From: Pararge aegeria
Taxonomy: Eukaryota; Arthropoda; Insecta; Lepidoptera; Nymphalidae
DNA: 64,000 nt
Direction: 5' to 3'
Assembly: GCF_905163445.1 (NCBI RefSeq)
Contig: NC_053180.1
Coordinates: 18,218,701 to 18,282,700, forward strand
In this document: one piece after another, positions 21,895-34,039 of the stretch
How positions within the stretch are numbered: the first letter of the stretch is position 1
Layout of the letters: each line of letters starts with the position of its first letter
Notes under the pieces: generated by a model
The model's database searches: none
The model's input: the letters and a program-made list of their open reading frames with translations, nothing else
Told to the model about the DNA's origin: nothing
Made by a program: the position numbers and the translations under genes

Positions 21895-22100
21895 TTTTAA
21901 ATTTAAAAAAAAGTGTGTTAATAGTAGCGAGCGGTGTAACAAGTAGGTACCGGAGTTAACAACAAAGATCTTATAAAAAAGGCGCAGCCGATCACAAGAT
22001 AGGAACATCTATACATAAGGTCCATTCTACTTGTGTTTTAATGTGGTATTATTGTTTTAATTTGGAATAAAGTGTTTTTCATTTCATTCGTTAATTTCAT
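21895..22100 (+). promoter_or_regulatory. Promoter-like block, possible solo LTR
   Basis: A TATA box (TTATAAAAAAGGC, 21971-21983) is followed about 95 bp later by AATAAA (22067-22072). The compact promoter-to-polyA layout suggests an LTR, but no clear terminal TG...CA pair with target duplication was found and no gag-pol lies nearby. Confidence 0.25.
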
Positions 22101-22559
22101 AAATGTTCTGTCAACATATAAGTCGTTACTATTCTTTAGTCGGGTAAAAAGGACTCTGGGCGCGATATTACACCATAATTACTTCTCAGGGTGTTCGTAG
22201 CGCACAGTTCATTATGCATGTATTTGGTAACGTCACATTTTCCACTCGCTTTGTTTCATAGGCACACGATTACAGCGTACGAGCGCGTGTATGAGTGTTC
22301 GCTTGTAGAGTGAGTATGAGTGTTCATTCATAGCTCATTAGGTACTTAGAACTCGTTATATACTTACTCGCCTCTTTTCGTAGCTTTTGATTATTTACTG
22401 TAAATGACTTATAGTAGGCATCTATTTCATTTCGTTCATTCTTAGACAAGAGAGAGATCCTCTATGCGGTTTCAATACAGATGCGCGTATCACATGTTGC
22501 CTTGTAGTGATGGTAAATCAGAATACAGTTGTCAGTTGTCACTACTCCTCTTCTTCCCT

Positions 22560-22910
22560 CGAGTGTCATACGAGGCGACGAAGGGAATATAAAGCAGAAC
22601 GGACGGAGGTTAGGTTCTGTCAGGCGGCGGAGACGCTGATTATGCTGAGTGCAGCCGTTGCTGACCAGGCGGTTGGGTCACTGATGCTAGCCGAAGTGTC
22701 GCCGTGTCACCGTGTAGCCGAAATGTAGCCGCGGGTCTCCGCGTGACTCCAAAATGTAGTGAAACTGAAATGTATCCGCGTGTAATCGAGATTTTATAGG
22801 TAGCCGAAATGTCACCGAGAGTCACCGGGTCCCCGATGGTAGTCGAAATTTCGCTGGGTTACCAAATCACAGTTAAGTTGATAGCCGAGAATCACCAAGT
22901 CGCCGAGAGT
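22560..22910. repeat. LINE remnant followed by degenerate tandem repeats
   Basis: 22565-22590 (CATACGAGGCGACGAAGGGA) resembles a motif I associate with LINE ends in moths. From about 22685 the unit GCCGAA(A/G)TGT recurs with variants (22690, 22717, 22803) amid GTCACCG and GTGTNNCCG strings, a decayed tandem array of roughly 25-30 bp period. Confidence 0.4.
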
Positions 22911-23796
22911 CTTTGAGAACATTATGGAGAACTGTCAGGCACGCAGGTTTCACGTACACGTAATTGCTTCTGCACATAACTCCGTAATAAATAAACCCTC
23001 AGGTTACCTTAGGTTCTAACTTCTAGTCAATTCGGCCGTATCATAGGGCCACCAATAGGCGGTGTGGAGGAGTGCGGAGACCGTGTCCCGCCAATGCGTG
23101 CCCCCTTTTTTTTTAATTTCCTCCCATTCAGGAGAAAACTGTTTCACCCGAAGTAATCGGAGACTTATCGGAGTAATTATAAATGTAAAACACAGTAACA
23201 AACTGTGTTGTACATTTATAATTAATTGTTTTTATTTAGATTAATATCATTTATACTCCAACTTATTGCGATCCATGTATATTCTGATAATATAATTATA
23301 GATATTTGATTACTACACACCAGTTATTACTATTATTTTATTATATTTTTTATATTATCGTTAATAAGTTGTCTCTCTATACAATACACACATACATTAG
23401 GGAAAAGCGTGTTTTCCTCTCGTTTTATTTAGTTGCTCAGTAATTTCACCTAATAACGCTTTGTTGGATATTTATAACTGCATTAGTGCATGTGCTACGC
23501 AAATGTTTACTACCGACAACAAACAACAGTATCCTAAAGCTAGGTATCCCATTATTAACTGCACGGAATACTATACAAGAGTTGATAAGAGTTATAACGC
23601 TATTAGAGCTGCAAAAAGTTATCCATTAGTGAAGATGACCTTGAAGAGTGGGTTTAAGAGCATAGTCCCTCTACGCGGTTTCAGTGTAGGCTGGCGGGCT
23701 TTTTTTATTTATTTTTATTCCACGGCGGGTTCAACAGCGCGTGTCAAGCTGTGAACGTTGTATTCAAAGAAATTTTGTAGTAAAATAAAAATAAAA

Positions 23797-24046
23797 TAAA
23801 TATACTAAGACAATACACACACCGCCATCTAGCCCCAAAGTAAGCGTAGCTTGTGTTTTGGGTACTGAGACGACTGATGAATATTTTTATGAATAATATA
23901 CATAAATACTTAGAATATACATATAAACACCCAGACACTGACCAACATTCATGCTCATCACACAAACATTTCCCAGGTGTGGGAATCGAACCTACGGCCC
24001 TGGGCTCAGAAAGCAGGGTTGCTGCAAACTGCGCCAATCGGCTGTC
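23797..24046 (-). repeat. SINE family A, full length
   Basis: From CACACCGCCATCTAGCCCCA to GGGAATCGAACCTACGGCCC (B box complement) and GCGCCAATCGGCTGTC. Confidence 0.8.
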
Positions 24047-24187
24047 GTTGTAGTATATTTGGTATCAGAATTGCACCCGTGTGAAGGCGGGGTGGGTAAC
24101 AATGGGAATCTACATAAGAACCTTGTGTTGTTAATTTATATTTACATTAAGTTATATTTAATAACTACTACTTAATATTAATAGAGA

Positions 24188-24410
24188 GGCGTTGATAGGC
24201 TCTCGGTAAGGAATTCCGCTTGCCTTCCAGTTCGAACCCCGGCACGCACCTCTAAATTTTCGGAGTTATGTGCGTTTTAGCAATTTAATATCACTCGCAT
24301 TCACGGTAATATCACTTGCATTGATTGGTTGCTAAGTTAGGATGTCAAGGAACTTTCGCAAGTAAAGATTCCACTACAAGTTGAATGACTGCAATCTCAC
24401 ATGGTGGAGA
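24188..24410. repeat. SINE B head and SINE D tail fragments
   Basis: Plus-strand family B head (24188-24320: CTTCCAGTTCGAACCCCGGC, TATGTGCGTTTTAGC). Short family D piece at 24370-24408 (CCACTACAAGTTGA, TGCAATCTCACATGGTGG). Confidence 0.5.
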
Positions 24411-24711
24411 AGTAAGGATAAAAAACGTAGTAAAAGTGGTTCAAGGTACATACTGTTACTTTATCACTCATTTTCTATCAGTAATTAGTGATGGAATGAT
24501 AATTTGTAGCCCCAGTACGAGTGTAAAGTAAACTCCTGCCATCGAAAATTCAACTTTAAGCGCTCAGTGTTCCAAAGCTATCCTATAATTACAGCGAGGA
24601 GACTAATACATTAATTACAAAACTGTGTTACGGGGAAATTCAACTATTCTCTCTAGAGTTTGCTGCACTTCACTGTTTCGTATTTTAAGGTATATTCAAA
24701 TTCAAGCCGCC

Positions 24712-25175
24712 AAATCAAAGTCAAAGTCAAAGTCAAATATAATAGGCACATAGATGGCACTTTTGATGCCTACATTACATGTGAGATAAGACATAGAACT
24801 GAGTTGATGGCGATAACTGAACTCTTCAACTTAAAACTAAAGCTACGAGGGTTCCATACGCGCCCTGGTCTAAGAAGCCCACAACAAACTTAGCCGGTTG
24901 TTATTTTTTTTGTTATCACCATCTCACATTGTCATTTAAAACTATTACAGAAGAAGCAATAATTTACACCCAAGCATTTTTCACCCAAGCAGGACAATTT
25001 ATCGTTGATGTAGTCCTTATTACTATAATAGGACTTTAATATAAGCTTACGTTTAATACAAACTTTGAACTTTTTCAGAGACAGCTCCAAGATATCAACT
25101 GGTAGTTTATTGTAACATTGTATACAATTTCCTTTAAATGAATTACTTTATAAGATGCTAGCCTCCTTAGATCCT
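24712..25175 (-). mobile_element. 5'-truncated LINE, 3' end
   Basis: On plus it starts with a (CAAAGT)n tail, then AGATGGCACTTTTGATG, AAGAAGCCCACAACAAAC and TTGTTATCACCATCTCACA. This is the LINE 3' UTR and extreme C-terminus, inverted. The same layout recurs at 39358, 40405, 40960, 47640 and 53225. Confidence 0.65.
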
Positions 25176-25254
25176 AGTTTCTAGCTTTAGTTTTAGGTCA
25201 ACGAATGTGGTTATCAAAACCACCTCAAAATAATGGAAACATATATATATAAAA

Positions 25255-25368
25255 TATTACGACAATACACACACAGCCACCTAGCCCTAAAGTAAGCGTA
25301 GCTTGTGTTATGGGTACTGGCAAGATGACTGATGAATATTTTTATAAATAATGTATATTATTTACTAG
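25255..25368 (-). repeat. SINE family A, 3' part
   Basis: CACACAGCCACCTAGCCCTA, GTAAGCGTAGCTTGTGTTAT; the tRNA-like head is absent. Confidence 0.65.
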
Positions 25369-25370
25369 CT

Positions 25371-26410
25371 ACCCGCGCGACTTCGTCCGCGAATAAGTCG
25401 ACTTCAAAAAATAGTCGTATGTTGTCGCGGACTGTTTTATAGAACTTTAAAAAAAACAACAATTCCGACAATTCCGATATACTTACTACATACTACCGTC
25501 GTTTGGCGTAACGTTTACCGTTCACGCATCGCACGGATCAGAATCTCTTAAAAAGGATATTTTTTGCAGTTTTTGCAATATTTCTCATTATTGATAGTAG
25601 CGTGATAAATCCATAATTGTTACTACAAATCGAAAAAAAAAACGAAACAGCATTTTCTGAGATTAGCGCGTTCAACCAAACAAAATTTAAAAGCTTTATA
25701 ATATACATATAATATATAATATATGTCAACTACTTATGCCTATCCAAAAAACCACGTCCATATATAACTCCGTTGCACCGATTTTGAAAGACAAATGCGG
25801 AAAAAAAGTGATGCTATCCTGCAGAAGCTGTTTGCTTTTCCGGGATAAAAAGAAGCCTATGAGCTATTCCACACTATATTGTAGGTATCTCTGCCAGATT
25901 TCAGCCAAATCGGTTCATTCGTTGTGGCGTTAAAGCGTAACAAATATCCATACATACATCCATACATCTATGCATCTATCCTCACAAACTTTCGCATTTA
26001 TAATATTAGTAGGTAGGTACGCATGCATTCGATCGTTGTCCCATATGCCTTGCGACTTGCTGTTATCTGTGAAGAATTATGTCCTTGATCTACAATTTTC
26101 ACCAGACCTTCATTGAAATTAGACAATACATGATTGATAGTATACACTGTCAAATAAAAAAAGAATTAATAAAATCGGTGCAAATTTAACGGAGATATTA
26201 AGTAAAATTGATAAAAAAAATCATCCCATTTTCCGGACACTTATTGTTTATCGGATAAAAAGTATCCTATATGTTGACCCGGGATATCAGCTACTACTGT
26301 ACCAAATTTCATTTCAATCCGTTCAGTAGTTTTCACGTGATGCCCGGACAGACAGACAGATAGACAAAAATTAAATAAAAATCTGTTTTGGACTCAGTAT
26401 CTATTATAAA
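25371..26410 (-). repeat. Two family E-type repeats in tandem
   Basis: The first copy, 25371-26012, reads ACTAGCTACCCGCGCGACTT to TTTATAATATTAGTAGGT and has an interior unlike 19651-20094. The second, 26013-26410, is truncated and includes TATCGGATAAAAAGTATCC and CCGTTCAGTAGTTTTCACG. Confidence 0.55.
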
Positions 26411-26487
26411 GCATCCCCAGTCAAAATTTTTAAAATATTTTAAATGTTAAGAAATCTTCCAGTTACAGTTTTATTATAAGTATAGAT

Positions 26488-26616
26488 AAAAACTTATAAT
26501 ATGCAGATAAACACCCAGACACTGAAAAACATTCATGTTCATCACACAAACATTTTTCAGCCGTGGGAATCGAACCCACGGCCTTAGACTCAGCAAGTAG
26601 GGTCGCTGCCTACTGC
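26488..26616 (-). repeat. SINE family A, tRNA-like half
   Basis: AACACCCAGACACTGAAAAA, GGGAATCGAACCCACGGCC, GGGTCGCTGCCTACTGC. The 3' portion is missing. Confidence 0.7.
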
Positions 26617-26974
26617 ACACACATATTACATGTATAGGCTATGAGCGCTTCATAAGTGCCCGTGATAGGCCTACGTGAATCAAAAAAAAAAAAAAAATTT
26701 TTGATGTTGGTATCTGTGTGGCTTGCGGTTAGAACTTAGCAGGGGTGTGTCCACGATACGCATACCTTCTGGTCTGATCTGACTACACATTGATCTGATC
26801 TGCCTCCTTTGTGTTGCACCATATAAATGAAATAAATATTAATTTAATTCAGACACAAAGGTGTCCATATACAAACGGTTATAAACGGTTATTTGTTAGT
26901 AAATATTATTGTCAATTTTATCACAGGGTTGTTAGTAAAAAACCTAAATTGCAATCATTTAGGTAGAAATTTAG

Positions 26975-27232
26975 GCGACGACCGACTGGCGCACTTTGCA
27001 GCAGCCCTGCAATTTGAGCCCAAGGCGATTTTCACAACTGGAAAATATTTGTGTGATGAGCATGAATGTGTTTCAGTGTCTGGGTGTTTATATGTATGTT
27101 CTAAGTATTTATGTATATAATTCATACAAAAATATTTATCAGGCATCTTAGTGCCCATAACACGAGCTAGGCTTACATTGGAGCTAGATGGCGATGTGTG
27201 TATTGTTGTAGTATATATTTTTTTATTTATAG
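26975..27232 (+). repeat. SINE family A, near full length
   Basis: GACCGACTGGCGCACTTTGC, a deleted B box region, GGGTGTTTATATGTATG, GAGCTAGATGGCGATGTGTG. Confidence 0.75.
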
Positions 27233-27289
27233 AATAATACGACGTCATGACTCCATATTATAATATTATTCTATCGTATGCTTTTGCTG

Positions 27290-28060
27290 TCTCCTATACC
27301 GTTTTTTTATAATAATAATCTTATTTACAGACATTACATTAATTCATAAAAATAATATAAAATTAATGTTTTTTTTAATTAATGCAATATTTGCATGAAT
27401 TAAAAAAAACATTTTAAGATTAAGTATGTATTACGTATTATTTTATTTGGCAAATCTTCCATTTAGGTTTCAATAATGGCTCAGTACTAATAAAATTGTA
27501 GTTAAAGTAACTGCCTCGAAGTCTAGCGTACAAATGAGTAATTATATGATTGGCATGCTCAACAAGAATCTTGAGGTCCTGTAGTGAACCGGCAATGGGT
27601 TGACAGTGATGACAAGTGAGGTTGACTCTGTTATATTTCGATAGACCATTATGCGACTAAGTATCCAGTGTAATAAATCACTACAGAACTTCAGTGTTAC
27701 GCGTCACCTAATAGTTGTTTTTTAGGGGTTTGTATCGCAAATATAATAGAATAACTAAACCTTGTATGGGTTTGGTTACTTGTAGATATACAGATAGTTT
27801 TCGCCCGCTACTAATTTTATAAATAAAATAATGAATGAATGAATAAAGAATGAATGAATGAATATACTCTAATTGCACTCCAAAAAAAGTACATAAAAAA
27901 AGAAAAGTATAACAAAACAACGTATACAATTTATACTTATTACTATAGTACTTATACTACTACTATTTGTGTGATGAGCATGATACTTACTTAATACTTG
28001 ATACTTACTTTAAATTATAATAATGTTAGTAAGTTTTCTAAAATAACAAGTATCCTGAAA
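27290..28060. other. Interval without a recognised gene
   Basis: AT-rich. It holds a small family B tail fragment (27580-27617, ACCGGCAATGGGTTGACAG) and a degenerate (AATG)n microsatellite at 27829-27862. No coding signal beyond chance ORFs. Confidence 0.5.
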
Positions 28061-28089
28061 ATATGCCAAGACCTTCGTTTATCATCCAT

Positions 28090-28440
28090 ATCAACAAAGA
28101 CCGTCTGACCGTCTCAAATGGAGATATAATCGGGGGATATAAAAGTGAAAGGCAAAAATTATATCCCCCGATTATTTATTTATTCATTCCCTGCAGGCAG
28201 GAGACAAAATTTTTATCCTCCGATTATATCCTTTACAAGGGATATAATTAACGTGTCCACCTGCTAAAGCACGGGAACATGGAATAGGAGAAGTTTACTC
28301 CCGTTTATTATTACAAATTTATTTCCTGGATATTATATCCAATTGTGCGCCATTGCACTGAGAGTTGATAAAGCTGTGGGGGAAGATAGATTTTTTCCTT
28401 TCCCCGCGAATATAATTGTCTCCTGCCCATGCTAGCCGTA
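28090..28440. repeat. Repeat family H with a 17-bp perfect hairpin
   Basis: Contains GATATAATCGGGGGATATAA and related strings several times. 28126-28142 and 28159-28175 are perfect 17-bp inverted copies around a 16-nt loop. Parts recur at 10810-11045 and 43880-43995. Confidence 0.55.
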
Positions 28441-29059
28441 CAGGAAGGGAAGCCTTAACCTAGAATATCACAGCTTCTTATAAGTAGGTAATTGAATTAA
28501 ATCAAATACTAATAAACATCAATTCTAATTATCACGCCCAGGAAAAGGATTATCGGAAAATCAGCATTCTGTGTTAAAGTTGTTTGATGTCAGTGAGATC
28601 GAAATTTAGATTAATGGACACGGGTTCAGTGAATGTGTCAGAACGTTTAGTTTACTGCGGGTCAGTGGAGTTAACACGAGCTCTCTTAATCAGGCCAATC
28701 TAATTCTGATACGTGAGAAAATATAATAAATGAGGTGTTTTGTCTAGTCAGTTGGGTCTTGGTACAGCAATTTTCCTTGTTCCTTTCTAGAGGAAAACAA
28801 ACTGTTTTTAGTAATAATCTAGGCAGTTCAGAATTTGTGTTGGGTTTTCTTTAGGTTTTAAGAATCAAATGAATGTTAAATGAAAAATACTTGCAGTTGG
28901 TTTTCATTGTTGTGGCCGAATTTTTTCGAATAAATAAATTATATAAATATAAATATACTACGACAACACACACATATAAAAACAATTTATAGCAAGAGGA
29001 TGCACTAAAGAAGTCTAGCTTAGATAGACACGCTTTTTCCGTGGTTATTTTTTTTTATT

Positions 29060-29240
29060 TTTTTATTCCACTACAAGTTAGGCCTTGACAGCAATCTGAC
29101 CTGGTGGTAATCTATAATATCGCGTAGAAACCGATTAGGAGTATGACTACCATACTCCTAAACAGGTTAGCCCGCTACCATCTTAGACTGCATCATCATT
29201 TACCACCGGATGAGATTGCAGTCAAGGGCTATTTCGTAAT
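29060..29240. repeat. Two SINE family D tails, inverted
   Basis: Left half on minus (TTCCACTACAAGTTAGGCCT), right half on plus (ACCATCTTAGACTGCATCAT, GATGAGATTGCAGTCAAGG). They meet near TTAGGAGTATG-ACTAC-CATACTCCTAA, an 11-bp stem. Confidence 0.65.
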
Positions 29241-29289
29241 GAAATAAAATAAATACGGATAAACACAGAATTAAAAACATACAGAATCC

Positions 29290-29515
29290 TAATTCAGCCA
29301 TTATTGCATGCAGTGCATTGCGTCCAAAAACAGATAGGCGTCCCGAGCATGTCTCACTTCACACCCGCGGTGCTCTCAAGCTTTCGCATCTTTCTCATTT
29401 TATAGTTAACGTTCAGAACGTTAGAGGTAAAATAATTACTGTCAACTGCTATATGAATGAAGTGACTAACTGCCTGTCCGAGAAACACTACTAAAGTAAA
29501 TTGGTTTTTGATGCT
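29290..29515 (+). repeat. Dispersed repeat paired with 18060-18330
   Basis: TTCAGCCATTATTGCATGCA, GGTAAAATAATTACTGTCAA, AGAAACACTACTAAAG are shared with the inverted copy upstream of CFAP53. Confidence 0.6.
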
Positions 29516-29671
29516 TCTATATTAGTCGTGTACACGGATTCTGTACGTCCTTAATTCTGTGCCGATAATCACCTTCATGGAACACATGTAAGTACAATCA
29601 CACTAAATCTCTGAGATAGTACATTCATCAAAAAAATTATCAGTGTTATGAGAATATTTACATAATTTGAC

Positions 29672-29928
29672 AGTCGCAGTTTCGACCCTGCTTTCTAAGC
29701 CCAATGCCGTGGGTTCGATTCCCGCTACTGGAAAATGTTTGGGTGATGAACATGAATGTTATTCAGTGTCTGGGTATTTATGGATATTTTCTTAGTATTT
29801 ATGTATAAAATTCATAAAAATATTCATCAGACATCTTAGTACCCATAACACAAGCTACGCTTACTTTGGGGCTAGATGGCAATGTGTGTATTGTCCTAGT
29901 ATATTTATTTACTTATTTTATTTAATTA
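29672..29928 (+). repeat. SINE family A
   Basis: CGACCCTGCTTTCTAAGCCC, GTGGGTTCGATTCCCGCTAC, CAAGCTACGCTTACTTTGGG. Confidence 0.75.
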
Positions 29929-30419
29929 AGGCATGAAGGGAGAGAAAGTGTTTAAGTAAGTTATTATTAAAACGTCTACAAACTAGATTCTAAACAAAAC
30001 ACTATTTGCGTTTCCCTCGCTTAACATATCTCTGAAATATAAACATCCAATCTTCTATTACAGTACAGTATCTTGAGATACTGGTACCTAACGAAGATTA
30101 TGTAATAGGAGCCGGCAACACTTGCCAAGTCAGATGTTTGTAACTTAATTAAGTGTACAATATTGGGCAATCTAGCGCTACACTATTTCCGTTTTAGCTA
30201 GAACAGAAGGCCCCTACACGGGCAAGTAGAATTGTTCAATTCTGGTAAGTATGACGTCACGGCTATATCAAGCAATTTAGACCATAAATTTGAACGCTGA
30301 ACTGGGCATTACATCCTATACGCTCTCATTCATCGTTATCAAACGTGACATAATTCATTTTGCATGCTCACAGAAACAAAGGTAAACTGTTTTTTACGAG
30401 AGTGTGATGCACTATTTTG

Positions 30420-30710
30420 CAAAATTTGTTGCGCTATGGCAATAAAAATATATAATAAATTTCCATCCGATCTCAAAACATTCTAATAAAACATTTTACG
30501 CAAAAGTTGAAGAAATGGTTGCAAGGTGAAAATTTCTACTCCGTAGATAGAAAACGACTGTGACATTAGTATTTTATTTTGACATTGAACACGAATTTTA
30601 AATATTTTTTCTGTTTTTTTTTTATTATTTTTACTCTAATTATTATTACCGCTATTATATTATTGTATTGTATTAAAGTTTCATGTATTTAAATTGTTAT
30701 GTGTTCGTAA
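30420..30710 (+). mobile_element. Decayed LINE C-terminus and 3' UTR
   Basis: Frames AIKIYNKFPSDLK (about 30435-30475) and, after a frame break, KKWLQGENFYSVDRKRL before a stop near 30562. These are typical last residues of LINE reverse-transcriptase ORFs. The frameshift marks it as dead. Confidence 0.55.
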
Positions 30711-30719
30711 TATTTGCAC

Positions 30720-31970
30720 CCCAGCTAATGGCAATACACTGTGCTAGTAGCTTCTGGAGCTAAACAGCTGGGTCTTGATTATATTGTTTTTATCCAGCAG
30801 CACCTTTGATGCCGTTTTTCCACCTTATACTTAGAAAGTCTATCAAACCACTATTTCGGAGTAAGGTGGTGTGGGACCTCCGAATCATTCCTTACCATTT
30901 CATTTTCGCAACCTGCGGAGCTATACTGATCTTCTTCATTTCTATTGGTTGATTATCTCGCTTACAACTTCTCGTCTGTTGTACGTAGAGAAATGCTAAT
31001 TCGGCCATCCAAGCTCGCAATACAAATCAGAGGCCACCCAGGTTAAGGAGTTTTGTATATTGGGGAACCCCGCTAGTTTTAGCGTTGAGTACGTGTGTTT
31101 GTGTTTGGCCACCTCCTTGCATGCTCTTCACAGGGGACGGTCGGTAGCACCAACAAGGCCAAGGTATCTTCTGCTTCTCTTTCTGTTACTTGCTTGACCG
31201 GAACCGTCAGTTGTACGTGTGACCACCGGTGCGGCTCCCCGATGGATCACTCCAGAAGCTAACCAGGCCGGCCAAGTCACCGAGTGCTTCATGAAGTGAT
31301 GCGGAGAAGTCAAGGACAGAACAACGTAAAGCACAACGTTGTTCTGTTTATCTAATGCAAAAGAGCATTTTTTCTGGGTTTCGCTTGTCTCCATGCATGC
31401 CCTGCACAGATGACTCGGTTATTCCTAAAGTAGAAATGTGTAATTTATTGGGTGACAAGGTATATTAGTTCCATATTTATGTACCATTATTAAGCACCTA
31501 AAATTATCCTATACAACAAAGTAATGTAATGTTTGAATATTATGTATCATTCGATGCGCGGTTTAGACAAGGCGTCACTGAGGTCGGGTGGTAAGTTTAC
31601 GATTACGAACATTTTATATTATATGTTACGATCCTTAGTTACCACGAGGAATAGCTAGTTTTTAATAATATCAGAAAGAAGTAAGATTATAATTGCTAGG
31701 AATTGTCTTGTCTAGATCTTGTCCTGAAGACTTGATCTAAATTATTGCTCAAAAGATTGCCCGTCCATGCCAGTGCTGTAGATCTTATAAGTATAAGATT
31801 CTGACTTGCTCGTTCGATGTATCGTTCATCGAAACATACAGTTGAATGAATATCTCTAAAGATCTTCATTAAGAGCGCAATAAGTCGCGTCAAGAAATTA
31901 AAAAAAAAACTGACTTAAATGACTGGTGTGAAAATGTACTGAACACTGTTTTTATGACAATGTCCCTACA
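30720..31970. other. Interval without a recognised gene
   Basis: Mixed sequence with a GC-richer block at 31040-31420. The minus ORF there (31128-31394) has no family I recognise and no splice support. 31420-31970 is AT-rich. Confidence 0.4.
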
Positions 31971-31974
31971 ATCC

Positions 31975-32025
31975 TAACAAATATAATAAATGCGAAAGTG
32001 TGTTTGTTTGTTTGTCCTTTATTCA
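31975..32025 (+). repeat. Family E end fragment
   Basis: ACAAATATAATAAATGCGAA and GTGTTTGTTTGTTTGTCC match one end of family E. Confidence 0.5.
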
Positions 32026-32052
32026 TGCTCTAATAAAACAACCGATCAACCT

Positions 32053-32378
32053 TATATTATGAAAATTAAGCTTAATTTGCTTTACTCCGCGAACAGCAGC
32101 AGAATCTGTATGGTGTAATTTATAATTACTTCAATCCGTATACTCCACACCAAACAGATCCTCGGCAATGTACCCTCTACGCAAGTTTCGCTCCGAAACC
32201 GGAGCATCCTCAGGAGATGTTGACTTTACAATGAACAATTGTTCATTTATTAGTTATTTATTATAAATTACACCATACAGATTCACCTGCTTTTCGCGGA
32301 GTATAGCAAATTAAGCTTAATTTTCATAATATATCATGGATTTCCGCAAAATAAAGCCTACTTCTATTCAATGCCTAG
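32053..32378. repeat. Family C fold-back element
   Basis: Starts TATTATGAAAATTAAGCTTA and repeats this inverted at 32285-32325. Inner blocks (ACTCCGCGAA, ATCTGTATGGTGTAATTTAT) are also inverted. The right end carries TTTCCGCAAAATAAAGCCTA. Confidence 0.7.
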
Positions 32379-32744
32379 CTTAGATATTTCTATTGAAAGA
32401 TCTCCGCTTATTGCAGTTACTTATCATCGGATAAAAAGAGAAGTAGATAGAGTACATGGCCATTGAATCAGCCCACAATAACCATTACTACGGACGTCCG
32501 GTTTGCATTGAGGACACAATTTGATCTGTCCGGCATATTGCGTTTAGGGCGAGGGTAAGGGCGAGGACATAATGCGCGAGGGAAATATTACGACAGCGTC
32601 TCTTGTGGTGAAAGAATACTTAACAATTAGACATTAGACAGGGATTGTATCTTTAATAAATTCGATAAAAGCAGAGGTAAATGCGCGGAAGTCCATTATA
32701 TTATATTATGTTACAGATTAAGCTTTATTTGCTAAAGCCTCGAT

Positions 32745-32955
32745 CATTATCATCATTATAAAAACCCTTTACCGGCCCACTAGACAGGGTACAGGTCCCA
32801 CAATGAGAAGGGGCTAAGGCCGATGTCCACCACGCTGGTCCAGTGCGGATTGGTGGACTACACACGCATTTCATATTATAGAATTTTAGGCATGTAGGTT
32901 TCCTCACGATATTTTCCTTCACCGTCAAAGCAAGTGATATTTTAGTAATTTACAA
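32745..32955 (-). repeat. SINE family B
   Basis: ACCGGCCCACTAGACAGGGT, CACAATGAGAAGGGGCTAAG, CACGCTGGTCCAGTGCGGAT, TTCCTCACGATATTTTCCTT. Confidence 0.75.
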
Positions 32956-33599
32956 TAAAATTTTCCAGCCCACTTGCCAAAGAACGGCAGTGGGGCAAAG
33001 GAGAAACTTATATCCGTACCCTTATACGTCTTAAAAAGCGTTACCCTCCAAAGCTCACGCGACTCGTTCGATACCGTTTAGCGTAGTTCGAACATATCGT
33101 GAAGCGCTGGCAGCCATATTAATCTACACACACATCTACATCTTGTGCTTGTTTAATTTAACGACAATTCGGAAAATGATATTGATATTCCGTCAGAAAT
33201 ACTCTCATCTCGTTCATTTTAAAGATATTTAAACAGGCTCATTAAAAGCAGGACAATTTTTCAAATTATATTTTTAAAAGTTAATCACAAAGTTATGTAA
33301 TAAGTGATCATATCACAAAGTTAAGAAACTACCAGTTTTATCTTTTTTTAACAAAAAGTATGAAAAATCTTTTGAAAAGGCTTTTTCTATCAATGTGCAA
33401 AGTAACAACATCGATCAGTTTGTCAGTTGCAGCATAAATTAAGGACAAACGAACATAACGCTTTCGCAAACATCTAATCGAGTAAAGTATTAATATTGAT
33501 GGATAAAACTCCGCGCTTTTAAATTTCCGTTAAATTATTATCTGCATAAAAAATTAAATTACAACTAGGAACCAAACAAAACAAAACGAAAGCATAATC

Positions 33600-34031
33600 A
33601 AAAACGTAACACCGTGCAAGAGAAACGGTAATGAAGCGCCATTTTAAATCGGCCATTTTGGAATTGGATTTCGCGACTTAAAGGGGTTGTTTCTACACTC
33701 CAAATTTAGGTGATCAATTTGCTGGCTTAATCGTGGATGAACAATGGGGAATGACCTTAAGGAGGCGTGGGGCGCATGCGTAGAGGAACCCTGGCAAACT
33801 GTCATGGCAGCTCAGTATCGTATCGACGCCAAGCGGTCGCGCGTATTTTCTTAACGCGGTAAATACATATCTCCTGATTTCAGTAACTATTCGTCTCCGT
33901 ATAGTAGAATTGACAGATTTCTGTGCTTGTGTGTATTTGTGACAGTTGGTTTGGACAAGTGAAAGGTGGTGTGAACTGGATAGTGCCTGAAGGAACTGGT
34001 TTCGTCCGGATTGAACCGCTTGGAGTAAACT
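33600..34031 (+). promoter_or_regulatory. Possible promoter and untranslated first exon
   Basis: A locally GC-richer block unlike its surroundings. It contains GCGCCATTTTAAATCGGCCA (YY1-type GCCATTTT), an arthropod initiator TCAGT at about 33878 and, after about 150 bp, a donor-like AAACT|gtgagt near 34031. No long plus ORF, so any exon would be 5' UTR of a gene outside the window. Three overlapping minus ORFs show no family similarity or splice support. Confidence 0.25.
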
Positions 34032-34039
34032 GTGAGTAG

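Noticed and set aside
31128..31394. 88-codon minus ORF
   Set aside because: GC-rich chance frame; no recognised motif or splice context.
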